Position numbers and translations under genes: made by a program. The notes beneath the pieces were generated by a model. It had not been told where the DNA came from and did no database searches. It worked only from the letters and a program-made list of their open reading frames with translations. Source: Fusibacter ferrireducens (GTDB taxonomy: Bacteria > Bacillota > Clostridia > Peptostreptococcales > Acidaminobacteraceae). Taken from it: a stretch of DNA of 64,000 nt. The stretch lies in assembly GCF_015352425.1 (NCBI RefSeq), contig NZ_JADKNH010000005.1, forward strand, positions 62,001 to 126,000, in the 5' to 3' direction. Shown in pieces: positions 45,667-59,200 of the stretch (position 1 is its first letter; each line of letters opens with the position of its first letter).

Positions 45667-47145
45667 ATGAGTGCGAATAAATCTCTTATGAAATTGCATG
45701 AGATCTATAAGTCATTCGGAGATAATGCGGTATTAAAGGGTGCATCTTTGGAATTATCTGAAGGTGAAATTGTGGCAATCATTGGTGGCAACGGTGCCGG
45801 TAAGAGTACTTTAATGAAGATTCTTATGGGGATTTATCCGCTTGATCGCGGCGAAATCTTCATAGAGGGTGAAAAAGTCAATATGAATTCACCGTCGGTG
45901 GCCCTTGAAAAAGGCATCTACTTAGTGCCACAGGAGCCGTTACTCTTTCCCAATATGACTGTTGAGGAAAATGTAGTTATTGGATTCAATGAGAACAAAA
46001 ACGTTCTTTCAGGAAAATTGAGAGAATTGATTAAGCAACTTGGATGGGACATTTCACTGTCCAGAAAAGCGGCGACGCTTTCCATTGCAGAACAGCAACT
46101 GGTGGAAATATTGAGAGGGTTGCTTAGAGAAGCTAAAATTCTGATTTTAGATGAACCCACTTCCACGTTGACGTTTAATGAAATCCAATCTTTTTTTGAA
46201 CTTATGATGGACCTCAAGAAAAAGGGCATTGGCATGCTTTATATCACACATAGGCTTACAGAAGTCTTCGAGGTGGCATCTCATGTGGTCATTCTCAGAG
46301 ATGGCGAAATCACAGTGAGTGGGCCAGTGGCGAATTTTACTAAAGAAATGCTCATTAAAGGCCTTATGCCAGATAATATGGTTCATGCAAAGACCAACAG
46401 CGAGGTCTGTACAGTGGATTATACGAAGCAGCCGGTTTTGAAACTGGATGCACTCACGGGATATGGTTTTAGCGACGTTTCCTTTTCGGTATATGAAGGT
46501 GAAATACTAGGACTTGCAGGTGTGGTTGGGTCTGGACGCACTGAGCTTGCAGAAGCTATTTTTGGTAAAGGGGAAGTTTTAAGTGGTGATATTGAACTTC
46601 TTGGAAAGAGCATTAGAGGTTTAGACACGAATGAAATTGTAGAGAAAGGCCTAAATTATGTGCCTGAAGATCGACATCTCAATGGCATATTCGCCATGGC
46701 TGATGTGAGACTCAATACAACTTCTTCTATATTAAGTAGACTCAGCAAAGTGTTTATCAATAGAAAGCAGGAAAAGGCAGTAACCCAAAAGTATATTGAT
46801 GATTTCAGGATCAAGGTAACTGGACAAGATCAAACTTTAAAATCCTTATCCGGTGGCAATCAGCAAAAGGTGGTTATTGGCAGAACCCTTTCTTCAAATC
46901 CCAAAGTGATCATATTAGATGAACCCACACGCGGCATTGATGCAGGTGCACGTGGAGATGTTTATAAGATCATCTATCAACTCAAAAAACTGGGACTTGC
47001 CATTTTGCTCATCTCTTCGGATTTTGAAGAAATCAACGAGTTGGCAGATCGAGCCGAAGTGATGTACCACGGGACCAATAATGTGGTGCTCTCAAAGGCG
47101 GAAATTACGCTGGATGCTTTAACACAGGCGGCATTTGGTTGCTAA
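45667..47145 (+). CDS. lsrA: AI-2 import ABC transporter ATPase
   Basis: A 492-residue duplicated ABC ATPase of the sugar-import class. The first half has Walker A GGNGAGKST, signature LSIAEQQLVEI (degenerate, as usual for LsrA) and Walker B ILILDEPTS. The second half has a degenerate P-loop GVVGSGRTEL, signature LSGGNQQKVVIGR and Walker B VIILDEPTRGID. ATG at 45667 after GGAGG. First gene of lsrACDB. Confidence 0.95.
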   Translation: MSANKSLMKLHEIYKSFGDNAVLKGASLELSEGEIVAIIGGNGAGKSTLMKILMGIYPLDRGEIFIEGEKVNMNSPSVALEKGIYLVPQEPLLFPNMTVEENVVIGFNENKNVLSGKLRELIKQLGWDISLSRKAATLSIAEQQLVEILRGLLREAKILILDEPTSTLTFNEIQSFFELMMDLKKKGIGMLYITHRLTEVFEVASHVVILRDGEITVSGPVANFTKEMLIKGLMPDNMVHAKTNSEVCTVDYTKQPVLKLDALTGYGFSDVSFSVYEGEILGLAGVVGSGRTELAEAIFGKGEVLSGDIELLGKSIRGLDTNEIVEKGLNYVPEDRHLNGIFAMADVRLNTTSSILSRLSKVFINRKQEKAVTQKYIDDFRIKVTGQDQTLKSLSGGNQQKVVIGRTLSSNPKVIILDEPTRGIDAGARGDVYKIIYQLKKLGLAILLISSDFEEINELADRAEVMYHGTNNVVLSKAEITLDALTQAAFGC

Positions 47146-47188
47146 TTAAATCATTTTATGAGGTAAAGGGAAGGTGATTGGTCATATC

Positions 47189-48250
47189 ATGTTGATTATA
47201 AAGAAGATATTTGAAAAAAGGGAAATCACAGCACTTGCATTTTTAGTGATCTTATTTTTAGGCGTCGGCCTTAGAAATCCAGATTTTGTGAATGCTCAAA
47301 GTATAGCAACGGTATTGAAAGGCAGTGTGCTCTATATATTCTTGGCGGTGGGCATGACGTTCGTGCTCCTTACAGGCGGTATTGATGTATCCGTGGGTGG
47401 CACTCTCGGCATTGCGGCAGCTGTTTCAGCAACCATGATAAGAGGTGGCTCAAATATTTTTATGGCTGTGGCCATTGCAATGATCATTGGGAGTAGTATT
47501 GGTTTAATCAATGGCGTAGGTGTGGCCATTGTAAAAGTGCCGGCCATTATTATGACACTGGGTATGCTGGGCATCGTCAGAGGCGTAATGATCGTTTATA
47601 CAGATGGCAAATGGGTTGAAAATCTACCGGATTCTTTTAAAATGGCCTCTCAAGCAAATATTGCACATGTGAATATTTATTTTATATTGGCCATTGTGAC
47701 AACAATTTTGGTTCAGCTCTATTTTTCTAAAGCGAGAACGGGCAAATATTTTGCTGCTATTGGCGACAATTTAGAAGGGGCTATCCTTGTGGGCATACCT
47801 GCTAAAAAAATGATCATAATTGCCTATGTGCTCTCAGGTCTATGTGCTTCAATTGCAGGAGTGATCTTTGCTTCACAAGTGGGCTTTGTGACCAGTAACA
47901 CCGGTGTAGATATAGAGATGGTGGCCATAGCGGCTTGCGTCCTCGGTGGGGTAAGCCTCAGTGGCGGACTGGGTTCAGTGGTGGGCTCAAGTATAGGCGC
48001 ATTGATTATGACGGCCATTAACTCAGCACTGATTTTTTTAAAGGTACCTTCATTTTGGAACAAATCGATCCAAGGGACACTTTTAATTCTCATTGTGGTT
48101 TCGGATGTGATTATTCATAAATATTTTGAAGATAAAGCGCGGAAGCAAAGACTTTCGGCAAGGGCACAGTGTCTTGATAAAAATCTTAAGAATCTTAAGG
48201 ACACAGATATCTCTACAGAATCAACGCTTGTGGGAGGTAATGGTCAATGA
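47189..48250 (+). CDS. lsrC: AI-2 import system permease LsrC
   Basis: A 353-residue permease with about ten membrane helices, beginning MLIIKKIFEKREITALAFLVILF like LsrC and carrying the family block FVLLTGGIDVSVGGTLG. An in-frame GTG at 47174 is possible but the ATG at 47189 fits the family better. Its stop overlaps the lsrD start by 4 bases (ATGA). Confidence 0.93.
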   Translation: MLIIKKIFEKREITALAFLVILFLGVGLRNPDFVNAQSIATVLKGSVLYIFLAVGMTFVLLTGGIDVSVGGTLGIAAAVSATMIRGGSNIFMAVAIAMIIGSSIGLINGVGVAIVKVPAIIMTLGMLGIVRGVMIVYTDGKWVENLPDSFKMASQANIAHVNIYFILAIVTTILVQLYFSKARTGKYFAAIGDNLEGAILVGIPAKKMIIIAYVLSGLCASIAGVIFASQVGFVTSNTGVDIEMVAIAACVLGGVSLSGGLGSVVGSSIGALIMTAINSALIFLKVPSFWNKSIQGTLLILIVVSDVIIHKYFEDKARKQRLSARAQCLDKNLKNLKDTDISTESTLVGGNGQ

Positions 48251-49254
48251 TGAATAAAATCAAACAGTTTAAGGCAAAGTGGGAAGCGTCTTTGGTGATC
48301 TTTCTCATTATGGAAATCATGTTTTTCGGTCTGTTAAATCCTCGTTTTTTAAAGATGAAAGTATTGCTCAACAGTGCAAATGACTTTGTGACAGTGGCGA
48401 TTATTGCGCTATTTATGACCTTTGTCATTATCACAGGCGGCATTGACATATCCATGGGTTCAGTAGTGGGATTGAGTTCTGTGGTAATGGGGCTTTTGTG
48501 GCAGGAACTTGGACTCAATATTTGGATGGCGATGGTGCTTGCCATTATAGTAGGTGCCATATGTGGTGCTTTTAATGGCTATCTGATTGCCTTTGTGGGC
48601 GTACAAGCCATGGTGGCTACACTTGGAACAAGCTTTTTGTATGCAGGGGCTTCGCTTGTGATCATTGGATTTTCAGGCATCAGTGCGGCAGAAGGCATTG
48701 GTGGTTTTCCAGATAGTTTCAGAGAATTGGGTCATGGCAATATAGGCGGCATTCCAAGTTCTCTGCTCATCTTTGGCTTTTTAATTCTAGTGGCTTATCT
48801 ATTGCTTCATAAAACCACATATGGTAGAAGGGTTTATCTCACTGGGATCAACCGTAGAGCAGCAGAATTCTCAGGCATTAATACTAAGTTGATCATCTTG
48901 AGTACTCATATGTTGGTGGGTATGGGTGCAGCGATTTCGGGGATGTATATTACTTCTTATTTGAGTTCATCAAGAGCCGATCATGGTGCAACACTGACGT
49001 TATCCGTGATCACAGCCGTCGTGCTCGGCGGTACTGCAATTACAGGCGGTGAGGGTTCAATTATTGGCACTGCCCTTGCGAGTGTTATTATTGGCCTTAT
49101 GACTTTAGGTCTACAAATGGCTGGATTATCCACACAGTATGTGGGCATTGGCATCGGTATCCTACTTGTGGTGTCGGTGGCCGTAAAGAGTTACTTCAGT
49201 GGCGGCAAAGTGTTTGCAAATATTAAACGCCATTTTTCACAGGAGAAAAGTTAA
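48247..49254 (+). CDS. lsrD: AI-2 import system permease LsrD
   Basis: A 335-residue permease paralogous to LsrC, with about nine or ten membrane helices, FVIITGGIDISMGSVVGLSSV near the N-terminus and VLGGTAITGGEGSIIGTALASVIIGLM late. Together with LsrC it forms the membrane channel. Confidence 0.93.
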   Translation: MMNKIKQFKAKWEASLVIFLIMEIMFFGLLNPRFLKMKVLLNSANDFVTVAIIALFMTFVIITGGIDISMGSVVGLSSVVMGLLWQELGLNIWMAMVLAIIVGAICGAFNGYLIAFVGVQAMVATLGTSFLYAGASLVIIGFSGISAAEGIGGFPDSFRELGHGNIGGIPSSLLIFGFLILVAYLLLHKTTYGRRVYLTGINRRAAEFSGINTKLIILSTHMLVGMGAAISGMYITSYLSSSRADHGATLTLSVITAVVLGGTAITGGEGSIIGTALASVIIGLMTLGLQMAGLSTQYVGIGIGILLVVSVAVKSYFSGGKVFANIKRHFSQEKS

Positions 49255-49376
49255 AGCATCATAGGGTTCAGGTATCATCATAAAGTTATAAGATTTCAAT
49301 GTATTTTGGTGTATATATTGCCTTTCAGAATTACTGTGAGGCTCATATATAAAATATGGAGAGGAGAATATGCTTA

Positions 49377-50489
49377 ATGAAGAGAAAATATTTATCATCG
49401 GTAGCGATTATGCTTTTAGTCCTTGTTGTAATGGTGGGTTGTGGAAAAGCACCAGAAGCAGCACCAGCGGCGACACCAGCAGCAACACCAGAATCAACTG
49501 GAAATAAGGCAGCCACAGTTGACCCAGCTGACGTTTCAGTAGTATTTATTCCAAAGTTAACAGGTAATATGTTCTTTGAGTCTGCAAATGTAGGCGCTCA
49601 GGCGATTGCTAAGGAAGTTGGCTTTGAATGTAAATACGATGGAACAACGAACGCAACCGTAGCAGATCAAGTTCAAGTCATTAACAGTGCAGTTAATCAA
49701 GGGTACAATGCAATTGCAGTTTCATCGAATTCGCCTGATGGATTAAATGAAGCCCTTAAATCGGCTGCCGATTCAGGGATCAAAGTCGTTACATGGGATT
49801 CAGATGTAAATCCTGAATACCGTTCAATCATGGTAAGTCAAGGCACACCAGATCAACTTGGCAAAATGCTTGTGGATATGGTGGCAGATCAAATTGATGA
49901 TGCTAAAAACGCAGAAATCAAATTTGCATTTTTCTACTCAAGCCCAACGGTTACAGATCAAAACTCATGGGTTGAAGCCGCTAAAACATATGTTGCAGCA
50001 GAATTCCCTAAGTGGGAACTTGTAACAACTGAATACGGCGAGTCAGACGCTCAAAAATCTATTCAAGTGGGTGAATCCATTCTCAACACTTACGCTGATA
50101 TTGATGCGGTTATTTGTCCAGATTCAACAGCGCTTCCTGGTATGGCACAAGCTGCTAAAAACTTAGGGAAAAATGCGGATGATGTAATCATTACAGGTTT
50201 TGCAACACCAAGCTCTATGAGAGATTTTATTAAAGACGGCACTTTAAAACAATTCGGATTGTGGGATTGTGGCGTTCAAGGCGCTATGGGCGCTTATATT
50301 GCATACTGGTTAGCAGCGGGTAACGATTTTGTTGTAGGTGATAAGATTGATATTCCAACTGTTGGCGAAGTTGAAATTATGCCTAACTCCGTATTGAATT
50401 ATGATTATTTAGCAGATGATTCCGGAATCGTTCTGATGCCCGAAAGAACGATCTTCGATATCAATAACATTGATGACTTTAATTTCTAA
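49377..50489 (+). CDS. lsrB: AI-2-binding lipoprotein LsrB
   Basis: A 370-residue substrate-binding lipoprotein. The signal peptide ends in a lipobox VMVGCGKA, followed by an Ala/Pro/Thr-rich linker, then the periplasmic-binding fold. The AI-2-binding region of LsrB is recognisable (FIPKLTGNMFFESANVG, VTWDSDVNPEYRSIMVSQGTPDQLG, CPDSTALPGMAQA, TGFATPSSMRDF, QFGLWDCGVQG). ATG at 49377 after GGAGAGGAG. A strong terminator follows. Confidence 0.95.
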   Translation: MKRKYLSSVAIMLLVLVVMVGCGKAPEAAPAATPAATPESTGNKAATVDPADVSVVFIPKLTGNMFFESANVGAQAIAKEVGFECKYDGTTNATVADQVQVINSAVNQGYNAIAVSSNSPDGLNEALKSAADSGIKVVTWDSDVNPEYRSIMVSQGTPDQLGKMLVDMVADQIDDAKNAEIKFAFFYSSPTVTDQNSWVEAAKTYVAAEFPKWELVTTEYGESDAQKSIQVGESILNTYADIDAVICPDSTALPGMAQAAKNLGKNADDVIITGFATPSSMRDFIKDGTLKQFGLWDCGVQGAMGAYIAYWLAAGNDFVVGDKIDIPTVGEVEIMPNSVLNYDYLADDSGIVLMPERTIFDINNIDDFNF

Positions 50490-50508
50490 GTTGTGAATGG
50501 TTGTGAAA

Positions 50509-50547
50509 ATCCCCTTTTTAATGTGAGTTTAAAAAGGGGATTCTTTT
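50509..50547 (+). terminator. Terminator of the lsrACDB operon
   Basis: AATCCCCTTTTTA pairs with TAAAAAGGGGATT (13 bp) and is followed by CTTTT. Confidence 0.92.
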
Positions 50548-50599
50548 AGTAAAAAATACTATACATTTAAAAAAAGTATGTTATAATGAAGTTGATTAA

Positions 50600-50685
50600 G
50601 GGATTGTAACTGTTTGGCAGGCAACACCCAAGTTGAGAAAACCGCATGAATGTGTGGTTCGCATCAGTTTGGGTGTTTTTTATTA
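50600..50685 (+). promoter_or_regulatory. RAT element and terminator in front of the antiterminator gene
   Basis: The sequence GGATTGTAAC...GGCAGGCAACACC (50601-50628) closely matches the ribonucleic antiterminator target of LicT/SacY proteins. It overlaps the stem (AACACCCA with TGGGTGTT, 50623-50677) of a terminator ending in TTTTTT. A TATAAT at 50582-50587 lies just upstream. This predicts autoregulation of the antiterminator by antitermination. Confidence 0.9.
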
Positions 50686-50784
50686 TCACAAATAGGGTTA
50701 AACCTTAAGATTTGGGGGGTGTGCTCAACTTCAAAAGCTGTCTTGAGATTGTGTTAGGAAGGATAAATTCAAATGGGGTTGCAT

Positions 50785-51639
50785 GTGAAAAAGATATTTA
50801 ACAACAACATCATATTAGGTGAAGATGAAAAAATGTCTGAAATGATTTTGCTTGGAAAGGGGATTGCGTTTCAAAAGAGAATAGGTGATGCCGTTGATCC
50901 TGACAAGATTGATAAAACATATGTCTTTAAAACTTCGGAAAATTCTTCGAAATTTGTTTCTCTTTTGCAAGAAGTGCCTTTACACCAAGTAGAGTTGGCA
51001 AGAAAGGTGATCGAACAAGCACAAAAAGAATTGAATGTCACTTTCCACGACGGGATTTATATTGGATTAACGGATCATATCTGCTATACACTTTCGAGGT
51101 ATCGCAGTGGGCTCATGATCAAAAACGCACTTTTATGGGAGATTAAGAAATATTATCCTAAGGAGTATGAAGCGGCTCGAAATGCGATTAAGTTGATTGA
51201 CTACTATGAGAAAGTTGAGTTGTCTGAAGATGAAATTGGGTTCATTGCACTTCACTTTGTCAACGCTCAACAAGATGGCGAAGAAATTCAGAAGACCATA
51301 TTGGTAACTGAAATCGTCAATGACATCTTGAGCATTGTGAAGTACCACTATCAGATAGAACTCAACGAAAACACTTTAAATTATAGTCGTTTTGTGACAC
51401 ACATTCGCTTCTTTGCCAGACGCATGTTGAGTAATGAATTATTGCATTCAGATGATGATTTTTTATATCAGCAGGTTAAAAATAAGCTCACGGAAGCAGT
51501 GGCATGTGCCGAAAAAGTGAGAAGCTACATCATGGAAAAACTAGATGTTTCTATTTCACAAGAAGAAATGCTTTATTTTATCGTTCATATCAATCGCGTT
51601 GCAAGTCGAGAAAATGATGTAAGAGCGGAAAATCAATAA
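50785..51639 (+). CDS. LicT/BglG-family transcriptional antiterminator
   Basis: A 284-residue protein with an N-terminal CAT RNA-binding domain (KKIFNNNIILGEDEKMSEMILLGKGIAFQKRIGD) and two PTS regulation domains with phosphorylatable histidines (ITDHICYTLSR, GFIALHFVNAQ, RFVTHIRFFARR, YFIVHINRVA). In the family, PTS-mediated phosphorylation switches the protein between RNA-binding and inactive forms. The GTG at 50785 gives a family-like N-terminus; an ATG at 50773 is also in frame. Confidence 0.93.
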   Translation: MKKIFNNNIILGEDEKMSEMILLGKGIAFQKRIGDAVDPDKIDKTYVFKTSENSSKFVSLLQEVPLHQVELARKVIEQAQKELNVTFHDGIYIGLTDHICYTLSRYRSGLMIKNALLWEIKKYYPKEYEAARNAIKLIDYYEKVELSEDEIGFIALHFVNAQQDGEEIQKTILVTEIVNDILSIVKYHYQIELNENTLNYSRFVTHIRFFARRMLSNELLHSDDDFLYQQVKNKLTEAVACAEKVRSYIMEKLDVSISQEEMLYFIVHINRVASRENDVRAENQ

Positions 51640-51676
51640 AACTACACTAAAAAAAGAGGCGTTAAATTAAATATTG

Positions 51677-51770
51677 TGGATTGTAACCGTTCAGGGCAAT
51701 ACCTAAGTAAAATCGAGTAGAATCAGTGGATTAGGGCTGATTACTAGATTTGCTTTAGGTATTTTTTTTA
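51677..51770 (+). promoter_or_regulatory. Second RAT element and terminator before the PTS gene
   Basis: TGGATTGTAACC...GGGCAATACCT (51677-51704) is a RAT-like site overlapping a terminator whose stem pairs AATACCTAA with TTTAGGTATT before a run of eight T. Antitermination here would couple bglP and bglA expression to beta-glucoside supply. Confidence 0.9.
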
Positions 51771-51791
51771 TTAAAAAAGAGGAGGGTAATG

Positions 51792-55089
<3,298 letters not shown>

Positions 55090-55114
55090 TAAAATAGAAT
55101 ACAAGTTATTATGG

Positions 55115-55149
55115 GCTGATTCCTGTGTTTAATGGGGATCAGCTTTTTT
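55115..55149 (+). terminator. Terminator of the bgl operon
   Basis: GCTGATTCC pairs with GGGGATCAGC and is followed by six T. Confidence 0.87.
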
Positions 55150-55468
55150 ATCGCTTTCGTTTTTTGTTCGATTTAGAGGAGGCTTGTTCAACCTGCTCAT
55201 TCTATCTATTTTGTTGATCTTGCTCAGCCCGTTCTATGCGGTTAGATATTAAAACAACAAAATTTGAGCCAAAAGATCTTCTAAGAAGCTTCAATCAGCA
55301 AAATCATCAGAGAAAATGATTTCACGAATGAGTTGGTTTATTGATGATGCATATGATGGTTTCATGCAGGGGAGCTATATGAATATATTAAGGACGGCCC
55401 CCTGTTGAAGAGGGGTGGAATCTGATATAATGATCATTAAAGAGATGTCGGATGAAAGGAATTTAATA
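55150..55468. other. Non-coding gap before rlmH
   Basis: No convincing gene is present. A 30-codon reading frame at 55316-55408 has no ribosome binding site. A TATAAT at 55428-55433 is a likely rlmH -10 box (with a TGTTGA -35 17 nt upstream). Confidence 0.5.
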
Positions 55469-55948
55469 ATGAAGATCACCCTTATAACCGTAGGTAAAAT
55501 TAAAGAAAAATATTTTATCGGCGCCATCAATGAATATGCAAAACGACTTACGAAGTACTGTACGCTCAATATGATTGAAGTGCCCGATGAGAAGGCACCT
55601 GAGATGCTAAGTGAAAAGGAAATGGAACAGATCAAAGATAAGGAAGGCCAGCGTATTCTGAGTAAAATTAAGGAAACACAGTATGTGATCACGCTTGAGA
55701 TCAAAGGCAAGCAATTGACTTCAGAAGGTCTATCGGAAAAGATGGCGGCACTTGGGTTAGAAGGCAATTCAGATGTAGTGTTCGTGATCGGCGGGAGCCT
55801 AGGCTTATCTAATCTCGTGCTGAATCGATCGAATTTTGCTCTGTCGTTTTCAGAGATGACATTTCCACATCAGCTGATGAAGGTGGTACTGTTGGAGCAG
55901 GTTTATCGGGGGTTTAGGATTCTTAAAAATGAACCTTATCACAAATAA
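55469..55948 (+). CDS. rlmH: 23S rRNA (pseudouridine1915-N3)-methyltransferase RlmH
   Basis: A 159-residue SPOUT methyltransferase modifying pseudouridine 1915 of 23S rRNA. It begins [16 protein letters not shown] and contains [37 protein letters not shown] and the invariant end NEPYHK. In staphylococci the last codons of rlmH are the attachment site of SCC elements; here the same bases recur 5.4 kb downstream. The gene itself is intact. ATG at 55469, after AAAGGA. Confidence 0.97.
   Translation: MKITLITVGKIKEKYFIGAINEYAKRLTKYCTLNMIEVPDEKAPEMLSEKEMEQIKDKEGQRILSKIKETQYVITLEIKGKQLTSEGLSEKMAALGLEGNSDVVFVIGGSLGLSNLVLNRSNFALSFSEMTFPHQLMKVVLLEQVYRGFRILKNEPYHK
55931..55948 (+). repeat. Left attachment-like repeat (rlmH 3' end)
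   Basis: GAACCTTATCACAAATAA encodes E-P-Y-H-K-stop at the end of rlmH. It matches 15 of 18 bases of the copy at 61375-61392, and closely resembles the core of staphylococcal SCC attachment sites at the same gene position. CTGCGGTTTTTT follows. Confidence 0.82.
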
Positions 55949-56293
55949 CTGCGGTTTTTTCAATAGTGTATGGGGATGTATTTGGTATATTGAATTTAGG
56001 AGAGAATATTCTGGAGCATGTTGCACCACGGTACACTTGAACTAGAATATTCAGATGTAATGGCAAGGTGACATTCCATTGGCAAATGACCATAATAAGG
56101 TTATAAGTCTATAACAGATATTTGGAGATAGTGGGGTATGGTTATTCCATACGGTTAGTGCACTCTTTTCGATAATCCAGTGCAGACCATCAGACGATTG
56201 AGTCCGGGTCTTCAAAGTTATACTATGCTCAGATTTATAAGTATAGAATAGATTATTGAAGGAATGGATAAGCATAAATCAAAGGAGGTTGTG
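55949..56293. other. Left end of the island, non-coding
   Basis: No gene is supported. AGAATATTC occurs twice, near 56007 (inside the palindrome AGAATATTCT) and near 56043, bracketing about 30 bases. The region is AT-rich with no clear ORF until the ribosome binding site at 56281. Confidence 0.45.
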
Positions 56294-59200
56294 ATGATAA
56301 AACCTAATTGGGACATATTTAATGCAAAGTTTAGTGACTCAACGACAAGTGATTTCGAGTGGTTCTGCTATTTGCTGTTTTGCAAGGAGCATGGTATAAA
56401 AAACGGTATCTTTAGATACCTTAATCAGGCTGCAATTGAAACAGACTTGATCGAGGTGGATGCACAGCATATTGGATGGCAGGCAAAGTACTATAGTGGA
56501 ACACTTTCAACTCATGCAGATGAGTTGGTCGAGACAGTAGAGAAAGCGAAGAGGCTTTATCCTTCAATTGACAGGTTGGTTATATATACCAATTCTGAGT
56601 GGGCTCAAAACAAAGGCGAAGAGCCGGTAGGTTTTAAAAGGGTTAAGGAAGCAGCTGCAAATAATAATATTACTCTGGAATGGAGAGCAAGATCTTATTT
56701 TGAGAGTGAATTTGTTACAGCGACGGCGGAGAATATTTCTAGATACTTCTTCACGCTTGAAGAGGGGGAAACGGAAGAACTAAAAAGACGTATGAGCCAT
56801 ACAGAAAATCTATTGGCAGAAATCAAGAACTCTATACCCTATAAGGAAAGTGAGATACATATACCGAGACAGGAAATATTGGACGAGATTAAAAAGTCAT
56901 CACAACAGGTTGTTGTCTTAAGCGGTAATGGTGGTGTTGGTAAGACGGCTGTTATCAAGGATTATCATAGCGGCTTAGAGAAGGACTCTGTATTACTGAT
57001 GTTTAAGGCCACTGAGTTCGAACTGTCCAATGAGGAGCATATGTTCAGGTCTACGAGCTTTGATAAGTTCTTTGATATGTTGAAAGAAACGGAAAAAAAG
57101 ATTGTTGTGATAGATTCAGCAGAGAAACTACTCGACCTGAGGAATACGAATACATTTAAGGTATTCCTTACCAGAGTTATAAAAGATGAGTGGAAAATTG
57201 TGTTCACATCAAGAAACCTGTATGTAGACGACCTAAACTATGAGTTCTTGGATACTTATGGTGTTGCACCTATGAACGTTCACATTGATGATGTTTCAGA
57301 AGTAGAATTACTGAAGCTCTCAGAAGAGAATGGCTTTAAGTTACCTAAAGACTATAAGCTGGTTGAGCTAATCAGGAACCCATTCTATCTAAAAGAGTTT
57401 CTGAAGTATCATGATTTCAGAGATTCATGGGACTATGTGAGTTTTAAGCAAAACCTTTGGTCCAGGAATGTTAAGAAAGCAAAGCCGGTAAGAGAGCAAA
57501 GCTTTATTAAACTGGCCCATTTACGTGCAAACACCGGGCAATTCTTTTTGGAGCCGGAAGGTGATCTAGCAATTCTGGATGAAGAGTTTATTCCTGATGG
57601 ACTAGTTGCTTATGAGACAGCAGGCTATTTTATTACACATGATATATATGAAGAGTGGGCATTGGAGAAGTTGATTGACAAGGCTTTTATAAGATCAGCG
57701 GATACTGCTGAGTTCACCAAGATGATTGGTGATTCTATAGCGGTCAGAAGGTCTTTCAGATCTTGGTTATCAGATAAATTGTACAGTAGCCCTGAAGATG
57801 TGTCTTCGCTAGTAGACGGCATAATGAAAGAGGAAAGTCTAGAAAAGCATTGGAAGGATGAGCTGATTGTGTCAATTATGCTGTCTTCCTATTCAATCAC
57901 CTTTTTTGAATCCTATAAAGATTCTTTATTGATAAATGACATGCAGCTTCTGAAGAGAACCGGCTTCCTTCTAAGACTGGCCTGTAAAGAAGTGGATGAT
58001 AGATTTCTTGAACTAGATGTGACAAAGATTCCTGATTTATTTAGCGCCTCTTTGGTTTTCACAAAACCAAAAGGTTTAGGTTGGGCTTCCTATATAGAGT
58101 TTGTTTACAATAATCTGGATGAGGTTGGCTGTGATAGGCTTTTGTTCACCATTCCAATCTTAAAGGCATGGTCAAGTGATATTGGCAGGACAACAGAACT
58201 GGCAGGCAAAATAGCCCTTAAAATTTATGAGTACTGTACCTTCGACAGTCAAGTCTATTTGGGAAAGGATACTGAGGAAGAACTGATAAGTATCATCTTC
58301 AACTCCGTTAAAGAGAATAAGCAATTGCTAACAGAAATTGTAGATAAGATTATTGAAAATCAGTGGTGGGAGACAAGTGAACCGTATTATACCTTCAGTA
58401 AAGCCATGACGACTGGTAAGTATGGAAATATTGTAGCAAGAGTGATCCCCAGAAGTGTTATGGCTGTTGTCAAACTCTTCTGGATGGCGCATGAAGATAA
58501 ATCATCTTATGGATACTATCGTTCTCATTCGCTGCATAGAAGTGAAACCAGCTTTGGACTTTCAAGTGGTTCGGATCGTTACTTTCCATCAAGTGCATTA
58601 CAGACACCTATGTATGCTTTGCTGCATGCTGAACCAAGAGAATCCATTGATTTTATCATAAAATTTATGAATGTATGTGTAGAACGCTATGTGAAAAGCG
58701 GTTATGATGCAGGTGTCTACAAAATCCAGCTTCACCTAAGTGATGATGAAGTCAGTGAACAGTATATTGGTAATGCTCTCTGGAATATGTATCGTGGTAA
58801 CGGATCACCTGTGAGCCCTAATTTACTTCAGTCAGTTCACATGGCACTCGAGAAATTCCTGCTAATTGTAGCTGAGAAGACAGAACAGAAGGTATTGGAA
58901 GACTTATTCATCCATATGCTGAGAACTTCAAAATCCGCCTCAATAACTGCGGTAGTTACCAGTTTAGTTCTTGCATACCCAGATAAGCTCTCTAAAATTG
59001 CCCTAATTTTGATAAAGACGTATGACATACTGAAGTATGATGGTGGTCGATGGGCAGGCGAACGTGGTCTTCGATCTTTGTACTCTATAGGATATGGTTT
59101 GAATTGGAAAAACGAAGTATACCAAAGAGAAAGAATTGATACCCTTGAAGAGGTACACAGAAATAAGTCTCTGGAGCAGATCATTATTAACTACCAGTTT

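Noticed and set aside
55316-55408. 30-codon reading frame before rlmH
   Set aside because: It has no ribosome binding site and no family resemblance.
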